Source: a virus. Taken from it: a stretch of 32,918 nucleotides of DNA. Position numbers and translations under genes: made by a program. The stretch is taken from IMG/VR virus record IMGVR_UViG_3300046542_000612, positions 1 through 32,918 of that record; one strand, 5' to 3'. The notes under the pieces are model-generated. The model saw nothing but the letters and a program-made list of their open reading frames with translations. It did no database searches and was not told the DNA's origin. Positions 24,008 through 31,654 of this stretch are shown here, one piece after another (the stretch's first letter is position 1; every line of letters begins with the position of its first letter).

Positions 24008-24063
24008 TGCCAGCATTGGCTGTGGCAAAATGATGGCTAACAGACAGCCCTGGGGAGGGAAGC

Positions 24064-24327
24064 ATGCGTGTTTATTGCAAAGAGTGCGGATTCAAAGGCC
24101 GGATAGCCTCAAGAGACGAACTTTCCAAAGAGTTCGCCAAGCTGTACTGCCAATGTTTGTCTCCAACGTGCGGCCACACCTGGGTAGCAAACCTTACGTT
24201 TTCACACACCTTGAGCCCGTCCGCGCAAGCGATTGATCGGTTCATCTTCGATCGACTGCGGGATATGTCGCGCTCCAAGCAGCGTGAACTCTTTGAGCAA
24301 CTGGGAGCGACCGCCGCTTTGGCGTAA
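24064..24327 (+). CDS. ogr: Ogr/Delta-type late gene activator
   Basis: The 87-residue zinc-finger protein has C5-x2-C8-x22-C31-x4-C36, as in P2 Ogr and P4 Delta, followed by the typical HTWVANLTFSHTLSPS segment. It activates late promoters by contacting RNA polymerase alpha. A strong ribosome site (GGGAGGGA) precedes ATG 24064. It lies downstream of the portal and converges with the repressor gene across only 20 nt. Confidence 0.9.
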   Translation: MRVYCKECGFKGRIASRDELSKEFAKLYCQCLSPTCGHTWVANLTFSHTLSPSAQAIDRFIFDRLRDMSRSKQRELFEQLGATAALA

Positions 24328-24347
24328 GGGGGGCAAATGTGCGCACT

Positions 24348-24764
24348 TTAGGCGTGTTTCTTCACGTCGGCCAGGGCAGTGGTTAGATCCTCTAGGCGCT
24401 GCTCAATGTCCCTAATCCGTTTCTTTTCCTCAGCAGCGTTTTGTATTTCCCGCTTATCTGACTCTGCAAGCGATCGGTACAAATTGAGGATCGCTTCTTC
24501 CTCGGGTGAGTTTGAGGAAGCGGATCCAGCTTCTATCCCGCTGCTCCGACGTGTTGGCCCCTCGCCAGTCAGCAGCCAATCCAGCGAAATTCCTTTGCTT
24601 TGCGCGACCGATACACAAAGAGGATAGGGCACGGAATCTCTAGATCGCCAATTGCCCAGCGTAGCTCGTGGCGTGCCCGTAGCCTCGCAAAGCGCAGAGT
24701 CAGAGGACACACCGAACACAATTTGAAGACGGTCCAAAACCTCGGCCGCGCTGGTTTTACCCAA
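24348..24764 (-). CDS. C/CI-type phage repressor with TTG start
   Basis: The 138-residue protein has an N-terminal helix-turn-helix of the phage CI repressor family (VLDRLQIVFGVSSDSALCEATGTPRATLGNWRSRDSVPYPLCVSVAQSKGISLDWLLTG given here only by its family pattern). It ends in a charged coiled coil (about 85-138). No LexA/S24 self-cleavage domain is present. The start is TTG at 24764 with AGAGGA 9 nt upstream; no ATG is available. Operator O1 overlaps the start, so it should regulate itself. Confidence 0.85.
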   Translation of the reverse strand: MGKTSAAEVLDRLQIVFGVSSDSALCEATGTPRATLGNWRSRDSVPYPLCVSVAQSKGISLDWLLTGEGPTRRSSGIEAGSASSNSPEEEAILNLYRSLAESDKREIQNAAEEKKRIRDIEQRLEDLTTALADVKKHA

Positions 24765-24773
24765 TTTGAATAA
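24757..24773. promoter_or_regulatory. Operator O1 (over repressor start)
   Basis: TTACCC-AATTT-GAATAA matches the operator pattern in one half and four of six positions in the other. It covers the repressor TTG start, where bound protein would block expression of its own gene. Confidence 0.5.
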
Positions 24774-24780
24774 TCCTCTG

Positions 24781-24809
24781 TTGACTTACCCGTAATGGGT
24801 AATTACGAT
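24781..24809 (+). promoter_or_regulatory. Rightward early promoter
   Basis: TTGACT (24781-24786), a 17-bp spacer and TACGAT (24804-24809) form a good sigma-70 promoter reading into the early genes. Confidence 0.65.
24786..24802. promoter_or_regulatory. Operator O2 (perfect dyad in early promoter)
   Basis: TTACCC-GTAAT-GGGTAA is a perfect 6-bp inverted repeat with a 5-nt centre. It overlaps the last base of the -35 and fills the spacer of the rightward early promoter, so bound repressor would exclude RNA polymerase. Confidence 0.75.
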
Positions 24810-24836
24810 TACACGCAATGAGTACATCCTAACCAA
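24808..24836 (-). promoter_or_regulatory. Leftward repressor promoter, face to face with early promoter
   Basis: On the minus strand TTGGTT (24836-24831), a 17-bp spacer and TGTAAT (24813-24808) form a promoter for the repressor. Its -10 overlaps that of the rightward promoter, so the two converge, as Pe and Pc do in P2. Confidence 0.6.
24809..24825. promoter_or_regulatory. Operator O3 (over early start and repressor promoter)
   Basis: TTACAC-GCAAT-GAGTAC shares the 6-5-6 form and the central AAT with the other sites. It overlaps the -10 and spacer of the leftward promoter and the predicted start of the rightward one. O2 and O3 are spaced 23 bp centre to centre, and O1 and O2 are spaced 29 bp. 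Confidence 0.55.
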
Positions 24837-24846
24837 ACAGGAACAG

Positions 24847-24897
24847 ATGAACCATGGCCTCAGCTTGCCATCAGTGGAAGCTGACGACTTCAAATAA
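24847..24897 (+). CDS. Possible 16-residue leader peptide
   Basis: ATG 24847, four bases after CAGGA, opens a 16-codon frame (MNHGLSLPSVEADDFK) ending at TAA 24897. It lies just downstream of the early promoter and ahead of the first early gene. It may be a leader peptide or the remnant of a longer gene; evidence is limited to the ribosome site and position. Confidence 0.3.
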   Translation: MNHGLSLPSVEADDFK

Positions 24898-24940
24898 CGA
24901 GTGGCTGACCTGCGGGTCCATCACAATCTGGAAGACCAGA

Positions 24941-25198
24941 ATGGAAAAGCGCCAGATACAAGCTCGGCTGATTGAGAAAGGCAGCAATTTTCGCCAGTTC
25001 GCGATCAGTCACAAATACGTGCCGCGGACGGTGACGCAGGTCGTTGATCGCTGGGCAGGAAGCAGCACGCTGCCGTGCGGACGGCTGACCTTCTGCATCC
25101 TGAAAGATCTTTCAAGGTTTATCGATCAAGAGGTTCTTCCCGGAATTTTGACGGAAAACGTTGAAGATCCATCGAAAGAAACCGCGCGCAAACACTAG
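24941..25198 (+). CDS. Early regulator candidate (Cox/Ner position)
   Basis: The 85-residue basic protein is the first substantial early gene, opposite the repressor, where P2-like phages encode Cox or Apl. EKRQIQARLIEKGSNFRQFAISHKYVPRTVTQVVDRWAG reads as a helix-turn-helix core. ATG 24941 has GGAAG six bases upstream and is preferred; ATG 24854 would add 29 residues of less convincing sequence. A role in the lytic switch or in excision is inferred. Confidence 0.55.
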   Translation: MEKRQIQARLIEKGSNFRQFAISHKYVPRTVTQVVDRWAGSSTLPCGRLTFCILKDLSRFIDQEVLPGILTENVEDPSKETARKH

Positions 25199-25227
25199 TG
25201 GCACCGAGCCACAGGGAAAAGCAGAAC

Positions 25228-25707
25228 ATGAAAAGCACCGTTCTAAAAACTCGGCGTCAGGTAGTCAGCGCAATCATCTGCGCCTATCCAGGCGGGCGCG
25301 AATGCGCCGCCGCTCGAATCGGTCTATCACTCAAAAAGTTCGACAACCACGCCTATGAAAACAACAACAGCCGCCCGCTGACCGATGCTCAGATCCACCA
25401 GCTCGAACTCGAGGCAAAGACGAGCTTCCTGCCCGAGTACATCACAGCAATGTACGGCGGGATGTTCGTTCCGGTTGTTGAGCCAGAAGCGTTGGACAAC
25501 GTCGAAATGTACGCCCGCTGTGTTCAGGCGTCAGCCAAGAAGGGCACCGTCGACCACCTCATTGAGGAGGCACTGAAGGACGGGATCATCAGCGCGGCCG
25601 AGGCCGAAGCGATTCTTCACGCGGACTCACTGCACCTCGCGGCAAGACACGCCGAAGTTCTCGCCGTAATCCAATTGCACGCGTCTAAATCGGGGCAAGC
25701 CAAATGA
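25228..25707 (+). CDS. YmfL/CII-like regulatory protein (Phage_CP76 family)
   Basis: The 159-residue product (KSTVLKTRRQVVSAIICAYPGGRECAAARIGLSLKKFDNHAYEN by pattern) matches YmfL-type proteins, which have an N-terminal DNA-binding region and belong with phage CII-like regulators. AGGGAAA precedes ATG 25228; a GTG at 25198 would add ten residues. It probably helps set the lysogeny decision. The next gene overlaps it by ATGA. Confidence 0.85.
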   Translation: MKSTVLKTRRQVVSAIICAYPGGRECAAARIGLSLKKFDNHAYENNNSRPLTDAQIHQLELEAKTSFLPEYITAMYGGMFVPVVEPEALDNVEMYARCVQASAKKGTVDHLIEEALKDGIISAAEAEAILHADSLHLAARHAEVLAVIQLHASKSGQAK

Positions 25708-26066
25708 ACACCGCTTCCAAGGATCTGGATTACCGCAGCACTATCCGGGCTGCCGCTCTCACATTCCTTGAACGTCATCAAGGAGAGCACTTGGGCGATC
25801 AAGGGCAATTCATTGAGCGCACCGCCAACCACCTGGTGGATAGCTTTCAGGCTGATAAGCCGCTTGCGATCCGGCTCACCTGTGAAGCAATGAGCGACCT
25901 TTACGAAATCAATGTCCGGCAACGGCTCGATCTCCATGCAAGTGAATCCCATGCGGTGGTCATCACTGACCCGGTCCGTGGTTGCACTTGGTCGGTGCCT
26001 GTCCACCTGATTTACGAACACTTGATAGCTGCCGGCCGCGCCACCCGTATTACCTCCGCCACCTAA
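25704..26066 (+). CDS. Hypothetical early protein, 120 aa
   Basis: A soluble mixed-charge protein overlaps the YmfL-like stop as ATGA and is probably co-translated. It has a helical N-terminal half (STIRAAALTFLERHQGEHLG) and a beta-rich end (HAVVITDPVRGCTWSVPVHLIYEHL). I recognise no family. Confidence 0.6.
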   Translation: MNTASKDLDYRSTIRAAALTFLERHQGEHLGDQGQFIERTANHLVDSFQADKPLAIRLTCEAMSDLYEINVRQRLDLHASESHAVVITDPVRGCTWSVPVHLIYEHLIAAGRATRITSAT

Positions 26067-26136
26067 GCCCCTACCACTGTCCTGAGCCTGCTAGTCGTGG
26101 GTTTGGGTGAGCTGCGCCCGAAATTGAGGTTTGACG

Positions 26137-26388
26137 ATGGAAAACGCCCTGAACATCAACGCAAAACTGCCGCCAGATCAGGCCCAAGCGCTCTTGGCCA
26201 ACCTGCGCGAACAGTACCGTCTCAGCCTCAATGACCTTTGGTACGCAGACGAGTACCGCCTGATTCCCGATGGCCTGCGCCACGGATCGATCCTTGCCAA
26301 CAGCCCAGTAATGGCCGCTCAGAAACACCTGATCGGCGCTCTCACCCAAAGCCTCGGCCTCAGCCTCAAAGCAGCGAAAAAATCATGA
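26137..26388 (+). CDS. Hypothetical early protein, 83 aa
   Basis: ATG 26137 is preceded by TGAGG at 8 nt. The helical product (NALNINAKLPPDQAQALLANL...) lies just before the primase-helicase, and its TGA overlaps that gene's first ATG, so it is likely part of the replication operon. No family recognised. Confidence 0.6.
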   Translation: MENALNINAKLPPDQAQALLANLREQYRLSLNDLWYADEYRLIPDGLRHGSILANSPVMAAQKHLIGALTQSLGLSLKAAKKS

Positions 26389-29090
26389 TGAATGAAGACA
26401 TCCGAACTCAAGTACTTCAGCGGCTGGAAGACGACTTCGGCCTGAAGTTACGTGTAAACACAAACTACATGCGAGGCGGCGTCTGCCCTGCCTGCAACAA
26501 AAAAGAGCTTTACGCCCGCTACGACAAGCCTTGGCAGATCCGCTGTGGTCGCCCGGAGCGGTGCGGTCATATCGAGCACGTCAAAGAACTCTACGAAGAT
26601 CTGTTCGAGGATTGGAGCAAGCGAGCGCCGGCAACGGATAACGACCCGACCGTAACGGCGCGTGCGTATTTGGAATTCGCCCGCGGCTTGAACGCCGGAA
26701 CCATGACCGGTTGGTTCACCCAGGAAAATTACGTTAACCACGAAACAAACGAATCCAGCGCCACGATTCGATTCCCCCTGCCGAACGGTGGCTACTGGGA
26801 GCGTCTGATTGATCGGCCATCCCGCTTCGGCAAGATGAAGGCTCGCTTCAAGCCCAAATACAGTGCCCAGGGTGAATGGTGGTGCCCGCCGAGTGTAGAT
26901 CTGGCTACCGTCAAAGAACTGTGGATAGTCGAGGGCATCTTTGACGCCGTTGCCCTGGTGCAAAACACCGTCGACGCGGTGTCAGCCATGTCGAGCGTGA
27001 ATTTCCCGATCGAAGCCTTGAAGCACCTGCTCGAGCAGCGACCGGGCAATCTTCCCACTCTAGTTTGGGGCCTAGATAACGAACCGACTGCACGTGGCTA
27101 CCTGCTGCGCTGGGTGAAACAGGCCCGCGAAATGGGCTTCACATGCAAGGCTGCGCTCATTCCCCAGCGGGATAAGAAAGTCGACTGGAACGACCTACAC
27201 CAGCGCTGGCAGTTCGAAGACGAAGGCCAGGCCCGGCACGACAAGCGCAAGCGTGATTTGGATGCCGCACGCCATGAAGGTGATTTGCTGTTGGCTCCCT
27301 CGCCAAAAGAGAAGGCGCTACTGATGTACACCTGGGAAGAAGGATTCCCGGAGTTCGCTTTTGATTTCGGCAACCAGACCTACTGGGCCAAGTTCGACCT
27401 GTCGAAGCTGGAAGAGGAACAGAAAGCGCTGGCAACCAGCGAAGACCACGAAGACCAGCAGCTCAACGACAAGGCGGCCCGTCGCAAGGTGCTGCAGAAC
27501 GTCTGCAGCCTGAAGCTTCTGGCTAACTGCCGCTTTGAGGCGCTGTACAAGCAGGTGAACGACGTCACCAACGAGGCGTGGTTTTACTTCCAGGTGTTGG
27601 GTATCCACGACGATCTGGGCGAGAACTACACCTTCACTCCAAAACAGATCTCCTCGAGCAGTGAATTCAAGACCCGTCTGATGTATTCCGGCGCAACTTG
27701 GCTCGGCACTCAGAAGCACTTGGATCAGATCATCATTCGGCAGACCGAACGCCTGAAAACAGTCGAGACCATCGACTTTCTGGGCTATAGCCGTGATCAC
27801 AAGGCGTACATTTTCAACGACATCGCCATCCACGGCGGATCTATCTACAAGGCCAACGACGAGGACTATTTCGAGTTCGGCAAGCAGCGCGTCAAATGCC
27901 TCATGAAGTCGGTGAAGCTCAAGATGGCCCTGGACAGCAAGGGCTATCGCGAAGACTGGCTGCCGAACCTTTGGACTGTCTTCGGCGAGAACGGAATTCT
28001 GGCCCTCACCTACTGGTTCGGTTCGCTGTTCGCCGAGCAGATCAGGGCAGAGCATGAGAGCTTTCCTTTTCTGGAAATGTCAGGCGAGCCCGACTCGGGC
28101 AAAACCACGCTGATCAAATTCATCTGGAAGCTCTTCGGGCGGATCTATGAGGGTTTCGACCCGGCCAAAAGTTCGTTCTCAGGCTTGAGCCGGGCGATGG
28201 GCCAGGTGGCCAACCTCCCATTGGTACTCCTCGAGGCAGACCGAAACACCAACGAAGACAACACCAAGGCCTTCGAGTGGGATCAGTTCAAGGACTTCTA
28301 CGGCGGCGGCACTCTGCGTACCCGGGGCGTCAAGTCCAACAGCAACGACACCTATGAGCCACCGTTTCGTGCGTCCATCGTGATCGCTCAGAACGCCATC
28401 GTCACCGGTCACGAAGCGATCATCAGCCGTATCGTAAGGCTGCCATTTCTTAAGCCAGTGATCACCGATGCGAGCCGCAAAGCTGCTGATGCGATCGTCC
28501 AGACCGAACTGGAACACGTCAGCCACTTCATGGTGAAGGCAATGCGCGCCGAACCGCTGGTGCTCAAGCGCTTCGCCGAACTGTATCCCAAGTACCGCGC
28601 CGAACTTTGGGCCACCCGTAACCTGGCATCCGATCGGGTCATCAAGAACCACAGCATGATGCTGGCCCTGCTGGATTGCCTGCAGCTCGTCATCGCGATC
28701 CCGGACCACATGGTCCAGGCCTGTCGCAAATACCTTCTGAAAGCAGCCAACGAGCGCCAGGCGGCGATCAGTACCGATCCGAAGGAAGTGAACGAATTCT
28801 GGCAGGTATTTGATTACCTGGAATCGCTGCCTTCCGCGCCGATGGTCAACCACAGCAAAAAGTCCGGCGTGATCGCTATCAACCTCAACCAGTTCGCCGA
28901 GGTCGCCCTGGAACACCGCCAGCGCATTCCAGATTTGGCCGTGCTGCGACGCCTGCTCAAAGACTGCCGTGCCCACCAATGCTTGGACACTCAAAAACGA
29001 GTGGAAAGCGCGATCCGTGCGCGGCAGCAAGACATGGCACCAACCGCCCACATCCCCTCCACCATGCGCTGCTTCATTTTCCGGGAGTAA
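26385..29090 (+). CDS. Primase-helicase (TOPRIM plus P-loop) replication protein
   Basis: The 901-residue protein has a zinc-binding N-terminus with CPAC near residue 33 and CGRPERCGH near 55, a TOPRIM-type catalytic segment VEGIFDAVAL near 181 with a later LDNE, and a helicase domain with Walker A GEPDSGKTT near 566 and VLLEADRN. It should prime and unwind prophage DNA. ATGATG at 26385 gives two candidate starts; translation is coupled to the preceding gene. The open frame running back to 26238 is overlap with that gene. It replaces the P2 A (rolling-circle) initiator, which is absent in this window. Confidence 0.88.
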   Translation: MMNEDIRTQVLQRLEDDFGLKLRVNTNYMRGGVCPACNKKELYARYDKPWQIRCGRPERCGHIEHVKELYEDLFEDWSKRAPATDNDPTVTARAYLEFARGLNAGTMTGWFTQENYVNHETNESSATIRFPLPNGGYWERLIDRPSRFGKMKARFKPKYSAQGEWWCPPSVDLATVKELWIVEGIFDAVALVQNTVDAVSAMSSVNFPIEALKHLLEQRPGNLPTLVWGLDNEPTARGYLLRWVKQAREMGFTCKAALIPQRDKKVDWNDLHQRWQFEDEGQARHDKRKRDLDAARHEGDLLLAPSPKEKALLMYTWEEGFPEFAFDFGNQTYWAKFDLSKLEEEQKALATSEDHEDQQLNDKAARRKVLQNVCSLKLLANCRFEALYKQVNDVTNEAWFYFQVLGIHDDLGENYTFTPKQISSSSEFKTRLMYSGATWLGTQKHLDQIIIRQTERLKTVETIDFLGYSRDHKAYIFNDIAIHGGSIYKANDEDYFEFGKQRVKCLMKSVKLKMALDSKGYREDWLPNLWTVFGENGILALTYWFGSLFAEQIRAEHESFPFLEMSGEPDSGKTTLIKFIWKLFGRIYEGFDPAKSSFSGLSRAMGQVANLPLVLLEADRNTNEDNTKAFEWDQFKDFYGGGTLRTRGVKSNSNDTYEPPFRASIVIAQNAIVTGHEAIISRIVRLPFLKPVITDASRKAADAIVQTELEHVSHFMVKAMRAEPLVLKRFAELYPKYRAELWATRNLASDRVIKNHSMMLALLDCLQLVIAIPDHMVQACRKYLLKAANERQAAISTDPKEVNEFWQVFDYLESLPSAPMVNHSKKSGVIAINLNQFAEVALEHRQRIPDLAVLRRLLKDCRAHQCLDTQKRVESAIRARQQDMAPTAHIPSTMRCFIFRE

Positions 29091-29095
29091 CTGCC

Positions 29096-29386
29096 ATGCA
29101 GATTCAGGTGATCAACGATCAGGATCGAGACATCGCAATCGCTGAGATACGCCGACTGAATGCGGTCATGGCGCAGTTTAGAAAAGAGGGTCGGACGGTC
29201 TACGCCGAAGCCTATGCCCTATGCGGGCTGATAGATGCTTTGGAGGTCCGGGCCAGCCGTGGCCATAGGGAGATTCTCGTCCTGGACTGCACAACCGCGC
29301 AGATTCAAGCCGTTATGGAATGGCGGTCTTGGGACGAGGACGGGGATTTTGAGGATTTGGTTATTCACCTGGTGCGAAAGGCCTGA
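29096..29386 (+). CDS. Hypothetical protein, 96 aa
   Basis: ATG 29096 lies five bases after the primase stop, with GGGAG spanning it as a ribosome site. The soluble acidic product (QIQVINDQDRDIAIAEIRRLN...) has no motif I recognise. It ends before a structured intergenic stretch. Confidence 0.6.
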   Translation: MQIQVINDQDRDIAIAEIRRLNAVMAQFRKEGRTVYAEAYALCGLIDALEVRASRGHREILVLDCTTAQIQAVMEWRSWDEDGDFEDLVIHLVRKA

Positions 29387-29407
29387 GCCTGGCCACCAGA
29401 TCCAACG

Positions 29408-29456
29408 CCGGCGATCGCCGGTGAAGGAAGGCGTCGAGGGGAGGCAACCCCTCGGC
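29408..29456 (+). other. Two strong hairpins in the gap before 29482
   Basis: CCGGCGATCGCCGG (29408-29421) is a perfect 14-bp palindrome. CGAGGGG-AGGCAA-CCCCTCG (29435-29454), extended by G-C and T-G pairs to 29433-29456, is a 9-bp stem with 6-nt loop. Neither has a T tract. They could be an mRNA-processing or attenuation region within the early transcript. Confidence 0.5.
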
Positions 29457-29481
29457 ACCAACCACCACTGAGGGCAACACC

Positions 29482-29763
29482 ATGCAAGCACAGCACCAAA
29501 GCAGCAGCGCCCCGAAGGCTATCACATCACCGGCCGGCGGCGTGCAGGAGGCACGTCACTTGATGGCCATCCGCATTGTCGGTACCGCGCTATTCGACTA
29601 CCAGGTGCGCAAGACGCCCGACGCTCGGATCCGCCTCGAGTCGCTGGCGACACTAGCTCAAGCCCAGGGCGATCTGACCGACGTTGACGCACTTGTCGTC
29701 GCCCAAGTTCTCGCCACTTCGAATATCTCCGTTCACCAGCTGCAGGACCGAAATCATGTCTGA
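29482..29763 (+). CDS. Hypothetical protein, 93 aa
   Basis: ATG 29482 has GAGGG at a suitable distance. The product is a helical soluble protein (ARHLMAIRIVGTALFDYQVRK...) of no recognised family. Its stop overlaps the start of a 22-codon frame. Confidence 0.55.
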   Translation: MQAQHQSSSAPKAITSPAGGVQEARHLMAIRIVGTALFDYQVRKTPDARIRLESLATLAQAQGDLTDVDALVVAQVLATSNISVHQLQDRNHV

Positions 29764-29824
29764 GCAAATCAACATCAAACGGTACAACGTCAAAGACGTG
29801 GCTTTGGCAGAGGTAGCTTTATGA
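29756..29824 (+). CDS. 22-residue micro-ORF linking two genes
   Basis: ATG 29756 opens MSEQINIKRYNVKDVALAEVAL and stops at TGA 29822-29824. It overlaps the preceding stop, and its own stop overlaps the next ATG as ATGA. It is too short for confidence, but the double overlap suggests translational coupling or a real small peptide. Confidence 0.35.
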   Translation: MSEQINIKRYNVKDVALAEVAL

Positions 29825-30042
29825 GCGGCCTTGATTTAGGCATCACTCGCACACGCCCTGCGCTCGCCAGCAAGCGGCTTGATCTGCCCAGCATTTGCGA
29901 TATTTGCGGCTTCGCTCGTTCGACACGACGGCACAAGGTCTGCAGCAAGCTACGTCAGCAAAGGAAGGCGGATGAATGGGCTTCGCTAATGGCAGAAAAA
30001 CTTGCTGCTCGAGCAGCCCGCGAAAAACGCTATACACGCTAA
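29821..30042 (+). CDS. Small basic zinc-ribbon-like protein, 73 aa
   Basis: ATG 29821 follows AGAGG by 7 nt. The basic product has C-D-I-C and a further cysteine 13 residues on (SICDICGFARSTRRHKVCSK), a possible partial metal site, and a helical basic C-terminus. Function unknown. Confidence 0.55.
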   Translation: MSGLDLGITRTRPALASKRLDLPSICDICGFARSTRRHKVCSKLRQQRKADEWASLMAEKLAARAAREKRYTR

Positions 30043-30087
30043 TCCACCGGTCAGCCAGTAAGCCGTCCAGGACGTTCTAACAACAAT

Positions 30088-30118
30088 GCCCCAGTGCAAG
30101 TACTACACTGCCTGGGGC
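30088..30118 (+). terminator. Hairpin before the integrase unit
   Basis: GCCCCAG (30088-30094) pairs with CTGGGGC (30112-30118) across 17 nt. It lies between the early genes and the DUF4224-int unit and may separate their transcripts. No T tract follows. Confidence 0.4.
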
Positions 30119-30139
30119 GCAATACCGCAGAGGAATACC

Positions 30140-30343
30140 ATGTCGAGCAACGTCTTGATATTTGAAGACCTGCAGCGCATCACGGGCTACCAGCGCCGCT
30201 CCGACGTCGAGAGAACGCTGATTGACCAAGGCGTTCGCTTGTTCCGTGGCCGCACCGGGCCTTGGACAACGCTGGACCTCATCAACCAAGCAGCAGGTAT
30301 GAAGCCCGCAGCAGCAGAGCGATACGAAGCCGACATCCTATGA
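30140..30343 (+). CDS. DUF4224 protein upstream of integrase
   Basis: The 67-residue protein (SSNVLIFEDLQRITGYQRRSDVERTLIDQG) matches DUF4224, small winged-helix-like proteins paired with prophage integrases. ATG 30140 has AGAGGA upstream. Its stop overlaps the integrase start, so the two are co-expressed; a role in excision or integrase control is inferred. Confidence 0.8.
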   Translation: MSSNVLIFEDLQRITGYQRRSDVERTLIDQGVRLFRGRTGPWTTLDLINQAAGMKPAAAERYEADIL

Positions 30344-31488
30344 GGAAAGCACGGAAGCGGGCGCATAATCCGCACATCCCCGCTCACATTGACCAGGCCG
30401 CTCTCCCAGCGGCCGTTTACTTTGACCAAAGAAATGAGGGAGTTTGGTACACACTCCACCGTGACGAGGCAGGCAAGCAGCGCCGGCGCAACATTGCGCC
30501 GGCGGACGTTTCGCTGGCTGAGTTGCATCAGATCATGGATGAAGCGTCGAACGTCGATCGGGGGACGCTCCGCTATGTGTGCGAGCAGTTCCATGACAGT
30601 GATCGTTACAAGAAGCTCAGCTCAAAAACCCATAGCGACTACTGCTACTCCCGTGACGTCCTGCTGACCTTACCTACCAAGCTGGGCAAGCCACTGGGTG
30701 ATTTGGCGGTGAAGAAATTCACCTCTGCCCTGGTGCAGCGAATCGTTGATCGATTGGCAGACGAAGGCACTCCCTCTAAAGCCGCGCACGCCCTTCGCTA
30801 CTTGCGCCGGGTGCTGCAGTGGGGCCGCAACCGCGGATTTCTGGAAGTGAACCCGGCGCTTGGCGTTGAGGCCCCCGTCGAACGCAAGCAACGCCGCCTA
30901 CCAAACCATCAGGTCATGGACACGCTTATCGATCGGGCAATTGCTCGGGGCCTGCTGATACGCGGCGAGAAAGGCGGCTGCCCCGAATACCTCGGTTACG
31001 TCATGGAGCTGGCCTATCTCTGCAGGCTGCGCGGAATCGAAGTCGTTACCCTGACCGACGCAAACGAGCTGGAAAGCGGGATCCTCACCAACCGTCGGAA
31101 GGGAAGTCGAGACAACATCGTTCGCTGGACGCCACGCCTGCGCAAAGCTTGGGACCACGCGAAGGCCTATCGGGCCAAGGTCTGGGCCAAACGCAAGACC
31201 GCTATACCGATCGCACCGTCACGTCGGAACATCATCGTGGCCAGCCATGGTGGACCGCTCCGCAAGTCCAGCCTGGATACGGCATGGCAAAGATTCATTA
31301 CTTTGGCTCTCGTCGACGAGGTGATCACACCGGAGCAAAGGTTCGCCCTTCACGACCTGAAACGACGTGGCATCACCGACACGGCCGGCACTCGGGCTGA
31401 TAAGCAAGAGGCCAGCGGCCACCGCGATCCGAAGATGATGGACGTCTACGACCACAGTATCCCCACCGTCTCCCCTTCTGCTGACTGA
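30340..31488 (+). CDS. int: Tyrosine integrase
   Basis: The 382-residue recombinase has an N-terminal arm-binding region and a catalytic domain with CRLRGIE (Arg near 229), HDLKRRG (His near 337), SGHRDPKMM (His near 360) and the nucleophile in VYDHS (Tyr near 369). It inserts the phage into the 3' end of tRNA-Thr, found 112 nt downstream. ATG 30340 overlaps the DUF4224 stop (ATGA). Confidence 0.93.
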   Translation: MRKARKRAHNPHIPAHIDQAALPAAVYFDQRNEGVWYTLHRDEAGKQRRRNIAPADVSLAELHQIMDEASNVDRGTLRYVCEQFHDSDRYKKLSSKTHSDYCYSRDVLLTLPTKLGKPLGDLAVKKFTSALVQRIVDRLADEGTPSKAAHALRYLRRVLQWGRNRGFLEVNPALGVEAPVERKQRRLPNHQVMDTLIDRAIARGLLIRGEKGGCPEYLGYVMELAYLCRLRGIEVVTLTDANELESGILTNRRKGSRDNIVRWTPRLRKAWDHAKAYRAKVWAKRKTAIPIAPSRRNIIVASHGGPLRKSSLDTAWQRFITLALVDEVITPEQRFALHDLKRRGITDTAGTRADKQEASGHRDPKMMDVYDHSIPTVSPSAD

Positions 31489-31497
31489 GCAAATCGG

Positions 31498-31570
31498 ACG
31501 TAACAAGCGAACCAAGGCCCGCTATCTACGCGGGCTTTGGTGCGTCTGAACGTAACAAGGAATCACGTAA
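31498..31570 (+). repeat. Candidate integrase arm sites ACGTAACAAG
   Basis: ACGTAACAAG occurs at 31498-31507 and 31550-31559, with a shorter ACGTAA at 31565. All lie between int and the core. Direct repeats beside the core are typical arm-type integrase or Xis sites. Confidence 0.5.
31511..31541 (+). terminator. Terminator hairpin after int
   Basis: ACCAAGGCCCGC pairs with GCGGGCTTTGGT, a 12-bp stem with one G-T pair and a 7-nt loop. It ends integrase transcription, though no T tract follows. Confidence 0.55.
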
Positions 31571-31600
31571 GTGCTTGATTTTTATGCTTGAAGCACCTAC
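31567..31600 (+). other. Inverted repeat abutting the attachment core
   Basis: GTGCTT (31571-31576) and AAGCAC (31591-31596), extended by GTA/TAC across one mismatch, border the core at 31601. It may be a recombination-protein site. Confidence 0.35.
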
Positions 31601-31645
31601 CTTGTAATCAGTAGGTCCCGGGTTCGACTCCTGGTGCCGGCACCA
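31601..31645 (+). other. Attachment site: 3' fragment of tRNA-Thr(TGT)
   Basis: CTTGTAATCAGTAGGTCCCG onward to GCCGGCACCA reproduces the anticodon loop (TGT), variable loop, T arm (GGTTCGA) and acceptor 3' strand with CCA of tRNA-Thr. The 5' half is absent: upstream sequence cannot form the anticodon stem or D arm. This is the prophage-side junction left by integration. The complete tRNA should lie at the other end, outside the window. Confidence 0.85.
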
Positions 31646-31654
31646 TACAAAACG

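Noticed and set aside
23986-24063. cos site between portal and ogr
   Set aside because: Position would fit P2 logic, but I see no match to the P2 cos core; the operator-like dyad explains the visible symmetry.
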